From assembly GCA_964017155.1 (NCBI GenBank), contig OZ024857.1, positions 28,636,101-28,700,100 on the forward strand: a stretch of DNA of 64,000 nt, written 5' to 3'. Shown here in pieces: positions 48,507-60,300 of the stretch. Source of the stretch: Oasisia sp. SBJ-2009. Lineage: Eukaryota > Annelida > Polychaeta > Sabellida > Siboglinidae. A program made the translations under genes and the position numbers. Within the stretch, counting starts at the first letter, position 1. Every line of letters begins with the position of its first letter. Under the pieces are notes generated by a model that saw only the letters and a program-made list of their open reading frames with translations, did not search any database and was not told the origin of the DNA.

Positions 48507-51500
48507 CTGCACAACAGAAGGACATAGTTACCAGTAAATAAACACATATCTGGGAGACAATGGGACAACTGTATCGGATCAATCAACAATATAGCAAAAA
48601 GATGTAGGCGTTGACAATGACGGTTTGCCATTAAGGGTAGCCACTACTGAACATTGGAAACTTACATTACAGCAGATTTGAATTTGTGCCGAAGCAGAAA
48701 TCAATACATTTTAGGATTTTGTCATTTTTAAATTGCATATGATATGAGTGTGTGTGCATGTGTGAGTGATTGTTTGAAATGATAAATAATTGTGTATATT
48801 AACCTATGATTGCTGCGGTGCTATTTCCGCTAGAGATGGATATTGCATTCAAATGTCACAAATCAGTAGACCATTGTAGTGGGAACTTGCACTGAAATGA
48901 TTAATAAACTTTTCAGTCTTCAGTGAAAAGCAACATTTCACTTCCTTTTAAATGGCTATCTAACACAACACATTAATTTTTTTACATTATGAATGTTTGT
49001 CTCATAATTACCCCCATAAGGTTCTTGGGTTCAATGCCCAGTTTGGCCGCCTCTGCCATGTCTTCGTCCGCCTGGTGGAAGCTCGTGTTAGGCGTGATCG
49101 AGTCGTTCGGTTCGTAGTCTCGACGAGAGCTTCGACTTGCCATCGGAGAAGAACTAAAGCCAACATAGCACCTTTTAAATATCAGGCATTGTCCATAGTC
49201 AACCATAACAACCTCACACATATCATGCAGGCAATTTGTGATAACTGTCAGCAACTTGTAGACCATTGGAGGTGCTGTTAGCAGAGGCAAGTTGCAACAA
49301 GATTTGTTTTATCTACAGGAAAACATTTAATATAGATAAAGTGCAACATATGTAAAAATATGACATACACAATGTATGCGTTAGTGGAAATTTTGCATGC
49401 AAATAAATAAAAAATGAATGTTATTTTCAGTAGTATCTGTGAAAAAAATAAAAAATCCCTTTCAAGCAATATAGTGCTTTGTGTTGATAACTTTTTTATT
49501 CTTTGTAAATTCAACTAATTACAAACCAATTAACTGCCTACATTTAATATTTTTTACAACTGATATGCTACGTACCTACATACACAAGATCCTTGTTTTT
49601 ACACTTGTTACGAATACAGGCTTTAAAAAAAGGTTATATAAGCCATTTACATATTTAGTCGGGCATACTGCATGTCTACTGTTTGATCAGCAGGTTCCAC
49701 TTACCTGAAGATGTTGTCATGGCAACTGAGAATGGGTGAGCCGGAGCTGTTAGAGAAGTATGTGCGTGGGGGTTGGTGCATGGGGTGGTACCTCAGGCCG
49801 GGGGTGGTACAGGCCTTCTGTGCCGGCACACTGCAAGAGACATCATACATCCATTACCTCTTTTTACTCACTGAAGAACTATTCTTACTGAACAGTGTAC
49901 CCTAACAATTACAGACACTGATACATGTATAAACATACCAAATCTGAAGTTCGAAGTTCACCCCCTGGCTCAAGTGTGGAGCTTTGGACACTTGACTAAG
50001 ACAACCCGAGCTGCTGCAGTGTGAAACCTTGGGCAAGTTTTTTCACTCTACATTGCTCCAGTTAACTTAGATGTATGAATGAGTAAGTGTAGCGATCGCC
50101 GAAATGGGCGATAATACAGAATTTAATGTTCCAATGCCAATTTATAACTACAAACGTACCTGACAGCGTTCCATATTTTTACAGCAAAATATTTGAAGGT
50201 GTGGATCTTGTATGTGACCCTGTTTGAGGTTCAGTGTTTGTTTTTAAGACATTATGCTGTATTTACTATAAGGTCTAGATGTACACACCCAAACAGGCCG
50301 AGGTCACTTAGGCCGAGATCGCGAAAGGCCTAGATCACCGTGAAGCAAACAGATCACGCATTGGCAAGCAGCCAGGATATAATGGAGTACAGAAAGTAGT
50401 TCCAAGAATCTCAGTCACAGATCTGAATTAGTGGTGCTTTAAAATTCTTTGATTCAGACATATAACTTGTTTTGTACTATGAGAGGTTTTGTGACTGTGT
50501 TAGTCTATGATGTTTAAGTGTATATGTTCTGTAGACATCTTCTAGAAAGTGTATGAATACGACTGAGTGAAAAGGCTCTTCAGAGCACAAGCATGGCAGA
50601 TTTCATCATAGCAAATATTTGAGAAACAAGATGTAAACATGCCCCGATTATGGAACTCAGGACCCATTTAAGACCAACGAGGTATGTACTTAATAGGATG
50701 AACACCCACAATTGTACTGAATTGTATTTGTTGTATCTTAACAATCCCTCATGTAAAGGTTAACTGAACCTTTCTGTGGAGATCACCCACCCAAGTGAGC
50801 CTGGAGTTGTCCTGTAAGATTGATTCATCAGTTATAATTTGTGTTAGCCCAAAAGGAGTTAGGAATCATGCCTTATTTTCTGTAAGGCCTATATGCCACA
50901 GAGTATTATTGCAATATCTATCCTAAAGACCAAAGATCTGTATGTACGAGAGATACATAGGTATTTACTGTACATGGTAGTGCAGCTACTAGTCATGTCA
51001 CTGTGTGTTATCAATGTCCACATATTGAGAGAAAACTTATTTATCGTATTTTTGAACTAGTCATTAACGTGTCATTGCATTAAGACACAAACCTTGTCTT
51101 GTTAGTGTTCACGGTGTTTACAAGGTGTAAAGAATTTCATGTAATGTCCACGCCAAAATAAACATCAGTAGTTACAAGAAACCATGGTCGTCCTTCATGC
51201 TATATGGGCTCCAGAGCTACAGTAAGTGCTAGAGACAATGGTGGATATTTGTACGAGCAGCATTCGCGCATTAATTGCAACATGGCTGGATGTTTCCCAG
51301 AGAAGTTCTCATGGTACAACAAGTACTAGTATAACGGTAAGTACTTGCATAACAGTAAGCAAACCCTACTAGTACAATGGTAAGTACTCGTACAACAGTA
51401 ACTAATCCTACAGTAGTGAGTACATACTGGGGAATGAGAAAGCCGTCGTGGTCCCGTGCGGAGTCGTCACTGGAGCTGGAGAAGTCTAGCGGAGCTCCCA

Positions 51501-54234
51501 GCGACGTGTTGTGCAGGCTGATTCCCTCGTCGTCAAACAGGTCATCTGCAAATGATAATCACAGTTGGGTCATCTGCATATCTGAACAGTTTTCAGAGAA
51601 ATCTAGCTGAATACACTGGACAACATTACAATATGAACCTCTACTGCCAATCTTGAATAGATATTTAATGGCAAATTGTACCAAGTTTAAGATCAGAAGC
51701 CCAAATGTGTCCACATTATGTCCTCAAACCATGAACTTGACCATGACATATTTTTGATGACTGTTATGGCAGAGCCAACTGACCCCATTTTTGGACAACC
51801 TGCACTACCTAACGCACATAATTAATTGTACACAATTAGCTTTGCTTTTACAAGTGGACATGTTTCTACAACAATTTGTGAGATATATGCCATCTGCTAT
51901 CAAGATATTGCCATAACTTGGCTAAGCCTTTCATTCAGAAACACCATTTCACACTGATTTTGTGTATTTAAGAAATAAATCATTTATTATTTATTTATTA
52001 TTTAGTATATTTGAGATAACTTTGAGGGTCCTGCCATTTTCTAACTTTTATTAAAATATTTACATGATGCTCCCTAAGTTCGTTGATGCTCCCGATACGC
52101 CCATTTTCAACTTATTATTTTTAATGTTTATACTTGATATCCTATACATTCATCATAGCTTGTCATTTGCTATACGAACGGCAAAGGCGGCAGCTAAAGT
52201 GAAAAAGGGTGTCTACAGACACCACAAATACAGGGATTCCCCACTGCGACCTAATTAGGTCAATTCTACGTCGGTGTGTTAACACGAATGCTAAATCGGC
52301 CTCATGAAACTGGCTGTAACCTACACTGAATAGTCGCTGTTAGCTGCGACCAGTAGACCGCATGATTGCTCTTAAAGTTACACGGCTTTATGAAACTGGG
52401 GCCAAGTGTCCAGTACATGACCCATGGGAGTCGAGGGAGAAAAGCATTTTCGAGTGCTGCTCCACGGCTCTGGAACAATCTGCCGCTTGCCATGCGTGCC
52501 ACAGACTCCCTCAATTCTTTCAAGAAGCAACTGAAGACACTTCTGTTTAAAAGAACGTTTTCACTTTAACTCTTTACTGCGCAGACCGTCCAAAACCACC
52601 CAACCCCTCGTACGCGCAGACCGTCCAAAACCGCCCAGCAAACTCACTGTTCGTGGGTCTTTCGTTTACCGCGATCAGATCCTTCTTTTACATTAACCAG
52701 CCAGCTCAAACTGCTGACCTAAGCTCTATGTAGGTCACGGAAACATATGATGTCGCCATCTTGTCAAAAATAGTTTTCGTTTGCGAATAAAGTGACTTTA
52801 TTTGGAAAGATGTTGAAATGCGTTTGTCTAGTTGACCTCCGACATTGTGCGGCATTTGGCGGATATTACTGAGATTATTTCTCGACGATTTCGAATCTGA
52901 TATCGATGTTTCCAATGTGAATAATGTCGAGAGTGATCACGGAGACCCTGTTATCATCCATCTACGTTGTCTGTGCGACTTTTCGTTGTTGAGATACGAA
53001 GAAGACAACCCGTCGGCGGCATGTTTAGTTCGCCGATATGCAGCCATTTTGTTGACCCTAACAGTCAAAATTGGATAAATGTTTTACTAGGATAAAACTA
53101 ACATACAAGGCTACATTGCTTCCACAGGATCACTGTTGTGTGTTCAAATTTATTTTAATATGTAGCATGAAGTTGTTTATATATTTTATCACCATAATTG
53201 TTGAAGTTTGCTTCAAGATCTGAAATGTAATTGATTGCAACATACATTTTAATAACACGTTTTATTCACAGAAATCATTCCATGTACAGTGCAATTAATT
53301 TCATATATTTTTATGCATCGGTTGTTGAGTTTTTCAAATTGTTATGCAAACAACATGCAGTGTAATTCACAGATGGCTGCCATCTTAAAATTGTCTGCCC
53401 ACAGCAGGGTGTAAAATAATAAGACTGTCTGCCCAGTAAAGAGTTAAAAGATTTTTTTTAATATCTGAACATTTTTAATATGTACTATTTATCAACTATT
53501 TTATTATTTCTTTTTTTATTGTAATATAGTTAACTATTATTTCTTTTTAATATCTACTATTTTTAATATCTATTATTTATCAACTATTTCAATATTTCTT
53601 TTTTACATTGTAATATAATTAACTATTATTTATTTATATTGAATTTTTTTGATTTTTACCGATCTATTTATTTTACAACTACGTCTCTATTTTTTTTTAG
53701 GTAATCTGTATATTCGTGTAAAGTGTAATGCGCCTCTGAACGGTTGTATTGATAGATATATGGCATAGACAAATACTGTATTTATTATTATATATTATGA
53801 CCCACCGTCGGAGAAGCTGTGGTCCCACTCTGGGGGGTGGGTCATCCCGCTGCTGTCTCTGGTGGGTGTCTGCTGCAGGTGCTGGGGCAGCAGACTCTGC
53901 AGGGGGTAGGTGATGGTTAGCCATAGGGTGAACAAGAGGGACAGTAGGCCTCGCATGAAACATTTCCCTGATGAGACCTGTTCCAAAAGCAAAACGGGCG
54001 TCTACGGGTGCCAGCAGATGTCAAACGTCTCGATAATTGTAAAAAGGGGTTTTCTCTTGCACAATATAAAGGAACTCGCGCAATAACAGGCAGAAGGGAT
54101 ATGGTTATGTTAGATGATTCACTGGACGTATACAGCCATGCAATAGTGTTTTTAAAATGTGTGCTAAACTAAATACACCAGGGCAAATAAAAATAGTATT
54201 AATACATTTCCAACATGATTTTATATATATACAC

Positions 54235-54289
<55 letters not shown>

Positions 54290-54335
54290 CATACAGCCCT
54301 AAATGTAGCATAAGTGAACAGCTCCATCCCATGAG

Positions 54336-54392
<57 letters not shown>

Positions 54393-57300
54393 CACAGTAT
54401 ACAAAGATACATATAGTAACTACAACAATTGATAAAGAAACACACTCACCAATGATTTTACCATTAAATAAACAGGTGAGAAGGTGAGTGAACATCATTA
54501 TTACAACTTCTGAACTCACCACAGATCTTGTCACCTGTTCCCTTTTCCGTCGCTTCCAAACCTATAACGTAAAACCCTCACCCATGACCAACAGACGTAT
54601 TTAAATACTTTTTTTTAAGTATTTGTATTTGACATTTAGGAATTGAAAGTATTTGTATTTAAATACTTTCCTAAAGTATTTGATTTTTCAAATACTTTTC
54701 AAATACTTTTTCAAATACTTTTTTTAATGTTTAGTGTAAATAATTGGGTCAGTTCTTTCTTCCACTGTGTTTATGTAAGTAAGTTACTGCTATGGTAAAT
54801 TAGCCAATGTGATATCAGTGACAGTCAGGGACTAAGAACTTCATTACACAGCTTAGCACATATGGGCACCAGTAAACCCTGGGCACTAGCTAGCTAGCCA
54901 ATTCCCTTTGTGTGATAGAGGAAGAAGCCTGGCACTGGTTTATCAAGCCCTTTGTTCAAGCCAGGTATCCCCATTTAAATAAGCCACAGTGGACTTTGTT
55001 CAAACATCATTGAGCCCAGTGTGCAGGGCAACCTAATTGATACAGATGATAAATGGAGAACCCAATTCAAGTCAGATCTCGTTTTTAGTGATCCTCAGTG
55101 AATGAATGGAAAGCTTGGCTGTGGGTTCTGTGTGAAAAGGGTGTGGAGGAATGATTAAAAGAAACATTGCATTCAATTAGCTTGCAGCAGGACTTTGCAC
55201 TATCCCATATACTATCAGGCAGTAGCCAGATAGATACTAGACCACTGAATGTAACCAGACAACTTAGACAATAGCAATAAACTAGATGAACTGCTTGATA
55301 TATGGTGTTGTTTCTTTTACATATATAGTAATATATCCTGAAAATGAAAAGTATTTGAAAAAGTATTTGAAATACTTTTCAAAAGTATTTGCATTTAAAT
55401 AGATTTGCATTTAAAAGTATTTGTATTTGTATTTGAATCCCTCAAAAGTATTTGTATTTAAATACATTTCAATGTATTTGACCCCATGTCTGATCACCAA
55501 CTAAGACAAGGTAAAAACACTCCCAATCACCAAGCAAGACAAGGTAAGACCCCTCCCAATCACCAAGCAAAACAAGGTAAAAACCCTCCCAATCACCAAG
55601 CAAGACAAGGTCACTAACACTGCACAATTTATGGGTGAAGAAATTCATCACATTGAATTTGTTTCATTGCTAATCTCATTATTTCAAGTTTTTCACAATC
55701 AACTGACTGCTTTTTCTTGTTATGTTTTAACTGCTCTGAATGTTTTTTTTATCAGAAAACCTACTAATACATCATTCATTTGTTTTGTATAATGCGGCTG
55801 CCACGTCTTCTGGTTAATGCTCCACAGACAGCAACAAGCAGAGTGAAACCATTCCTACCAGCATGACAGAGGACATGTTGAGGATCTCATCAACTGTGGC
55901 ACGTCTACTGGGTTCTGCCTCCAACATCTTCTTCAGAACTTCTTTCAGGTCACCCGAGATTCCTGGTGACAGACAGAACATCAGGAACAATTCTATGTAC
56001 CTGTTTCAATGAAGTCAACCATCCCCTGCATGCCACATACAATAAGACGGACGCTTTGGTTCTGGAAACATCACAAAGTATTCTTATTCCCATTCCTTGC
56101 GAATTTATGCAAGCGATATGTTAGTTTGTGGTTTATCGATGTATTTAATGATGTTCTCACCTAGCAGGAATTCTTCAGGCAGAGTTCCACACCGCAGTTG
56201 GTGCCAAAGGTCACCACCCCTTGGCAAGTCAAGGTCACTTGCAAGCTCCAAGATGGTTATGCCAAGGCTGTAACACAAGTTTGTAATATAAAACATAAGA
56301 TTGGTTTTAATTATATATGAGAAATGTTAATGCAGGAGATTAACACATAAATACATAAATTGGAGAATCTCAGTGAATTGTGGATAAAGTGTCCATTCTA
56401 AGGATCCCAGTTATTCATAATTGGATCCATCTTGACTAACTCTGGGCAATCTATGGTTCTATGTCTACAAACAATTCTGACACAAGCAAAATACTATATA
56501 ATTATTTGCTGTTATAATAACTATACCAACTTTGTAAACAATGCATCACTTTCTTCGGGATTCCATTTTTTTAAACTTACTTCGGTTGTCGTTCACAAAA
56601 ACTGCAATAACATGAGCACATATTACTACAACCCCACGACCTCATCTCGTTTCAACCTGGCCTGTAAATATAGTGTCACAATGGCTTCCGAGTCTGAACG
56701 TAACAAATACAAGTGAGACATACCTGAAGACATCGGCTGGCTTGCCAAACGTGCCAGCCATCAACTCGGGAGCCAGGTACTTGGGGTCACCCTCCTGGGC
56801 CTCTGACAAGTCGACACCCTACGAGTGTACAAACAATGTGACTACATCAACGCAGGTTATCACATGGCACCTTAACTTAGGGCTATTCCAGAAATTACCA
56901 CATTCCCATTGGGCAGGCACTAGTTTTGTCACCACCACCAAGTAATAACTTGTCCTACATGAGGTAAACTACTTAGCTAGAACTAACCACCCTAAGCAAA
57001 TGAAAAAGTGCCCACCAGGGGGATGATAATTTCTGGAAAGTTTGTAGCAACAACACATTGAACCCCCAAAGACTTCTCTAAAACTAATGGATATTGGGAA
57101 CCCAAGAATTACATCAGATAACAAATATTGTCAAGTTATATCTTCTGACATTCAGGTGTTTGTGTATAATTTTTTGCAACTTCCACATAAAACATTCTCA
57201 CTTAATATGATAAAAACACAGTTAAATGTGATATATTTCAGATGCAATTGTATTATGTCTTCAAGAAATGAGTAAGCGACGATGCTGTCTTTGAAACCAT

Positions 57301-60300
57301 TCATTGAATTAAAATAGCCCACGGATTAACTGTTTGGCAGATCAATGCAGATGAAACATAATTATTAACTTAATATTGTAAAGAACATTGCATGTATTAC
57401 ATCACATCAGGTACTCTGGTGTTCTTGTATAACCCTTACCTTCCGCAAGTCAAGCACCAGACCGAAGTCACCCAGTTTACAAATGCCGTCATCAGAGATG
57501 AAGATGTTCTCAGGCTTGATGTCCATGTGCACCAAATCATGGTCGTGGAGGTGTTTCACTGCCTGAAACCATATCATAGTTTAACGATACAGTTCCCAAA
57601 ACTTACAACATGCATGAGTGAACCCTTTATAAGACATCTTATTTATAAGTATTTACAAACTATACCTGGGTTCTCATACTTGGTGCAGTTAGCTGAGCGC
57701 TGTTGAAATCATAAGTATGTTCTCAACGACAATTAGGACAACAATTCCATCACTGATTACCATACTATAATAGTAACCATATGCCATTTTGCATCATGCA
57801 CTTGCCATATTTCATCATTTGTAATGTATACAAACCCAAGAGGTTAATTTCAGTGCTAAAGAGACTAACTATCAATGTTGACGCCAGACAACAGGTGTGA
57901 CATATACGTACCATAAGCAGGTCAACCAGGTAGTTCCAGATCAGTTGTTCAGGTATATTGTGGTTGTGCTCAGCAAAGTCATACAAACTGAAAAGAAAAG
58001 TTTTACCCAGTTGACAACTTGGCATGTGGTACTAACTGCATGAGATGGGCAGGGTTCACTCACAGGGTAAAGTATGATAATTTGTATGTACAATAGCCTC
58101 TAACAGGTGCATAGAATATTGTAAATCAGTAATATTTCCACAGATCAATTGTTGACATTTAGGAATGATGCATGACATTTTATTACAATCTCAGTTCTTC
58201 CCAAAATAAAATGTTAGGTCATTGTTTTGGTTCATGTTTTTTGAAATCCAATCCCAAGAAAACTTCACCAAAGGGCTTACACTGTATGACAGAGGCTCAG
58301 TTTTTAAGTATAAATGCAGTGACACTAACCTTAAAAATATGCCTCTACTGTTATATGACAGAGCTCCATGTAGATGAACAAATGTTGTGACATTTATAAG
58401 GGTCTACCTTGTACAGTACAACAGTGCTAGGTCTGGATGTACGATATTAACAAGATCCTACCTGGTATGACAGAGCTCTGTTTGGATGTACAAATGCTGT
58501 TTCTCTTCCCAAGCCTTCACAAAGCCGACACAGTTAGGATGGCGAGGAAGTTCTTCATGTTTGGCCACTTCTTCCAACTTACGTCGACTACAGCAAGTAG
58601 CAGATATTTCAAATTTAAATTGGGCCACTTTTTATTAGGAACAGACCTTTGTCACATACAATGGAGATAAAGAATACCAAAATGAGTTCAAATACTCAAG
58701 GATCACGGCATGACAGACCTTGAGAGGAACTATGCAATTATCAATGGGATTTTTGCTTTCCATGAGTGGTGTTAGTGATTTGATTATATCTGTTGAACAC
58801 AAGGCGAAACCAGGCAGTTTTTACCACAGATGGTACCTACTTTAGAACATCCACTGGTAGATTTAACACTTCCAAGTTGTTTGAGATTTTACATAGAGCG
58901 TGGGTATTCCCTGCAGTAAACACATATTTCCTACCGATCACACTCTCCACGAAATCTTTCTCTTGATCGTTTCACTGCATAATATCTTCCATCTTCTTTG
59001 CTTCTAACCTTGAAAACCTGAAAGTACATGTTTAAAAATATGAACGTATTCAATACCTTAGTTACTCATTTGAGAAATCAAGTAGGTAACACCACTTTAC
59101 AGTACAGTAACATGAGACCATATGAGCAATACTTACTTGTAACTTGTAATTAACTTGTAATATCAGACCCAGTCCTGGGTAGAAATACCTGGTACTCATT
59201 CATGTTATGTATTTAAACTTGCAGCTAGAACATTATTATCATATATGCACTATCCTGCCCAAAATACTCAGTCTGGGTTTGCCCCCTGCCGAACCACCCC
59301 AACAACCACCGGCTGCATTTACTGATAAACTGCAAGGAGTGAATTGCTACATTTTCTCAGACACGACCACTGGGTATGAACTTGTCATGACATTGGCTTA
59401 AGTGTCGTCAGTTCTTATCTCCGTAATACAGGAGCAGTTTCCGTACTACTGTAATCTGATATCAATTTCTGCAATGATTACGGAAATTCCGTAACAGTAG
59501 GCAGCCCTGCTTATACACAGTTCTTAACAATGTTCTCACACACAGTGTTCAGTGCACTGTATTCATAGTCACAAAAATGGACATACCTAGACCAAGGTAT
59601 AATAAGTCAATAATACCTAACAGAGAATCACAATTAAACAACACGAATGTATGTAAATAAAATTGTCTAGTACACAAATATGAATAACTCAAGACAAACC
59701 TCGCCAAAGGAACCAACTCCTAACTTGCAGACAATTTCAAAGCATTGGTCGAAGAACAGGTCTTTGATAGCAGTGTTGTAATGAGGACTCAGTAGGGCTG
59801 CCACAGAGTTAAGGTGTTCTCTTGCTGGACAAAATGTTATCAAGAACAACATACTTATCTGCTGAATACTTTACAGTGAATCTATAGATTAAAATATAAA
59901 TTGGCAGTTCTTACATAAGTCAATAGTTTAATTTATTCAAGGTGTTTCACATATTACTACGTGGTAAACCAGTTCAATAGGCGTCTAGAAAGCATAAAGT
60001 TAATGTAATCTAATTCATAGTATTCAGTCATTTGGACTGCTCAATATATAGTTAAGTATATACTTAACTATTTTCAAACAGTTCAGTATTGATTATTGTG
60101 TCAAGATGAATATATGCCAAACATAACACTAGAAATCTTATTTTATTTGCTTATTTACTTCCAGGGATATTCGTATCGGATAATCGTATTGTAAAAGCAG
60201 GAAATTTATTTACTGAAATGACCATAAAGAATAGAATAATGGGATTGATTACTGGTTGTATTTGTTAAACTAATTTCCTCTGTGGTGGTTCAGTTTTCCT

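Noticed and set aside
59400..59510. CCGTAATnnn-rich segment ending GCAGCCCTG as a hAT end
   Set aside because: Only one possible end (CAGGGCTGCC in reverse) is visible; no partner end or target duplication.
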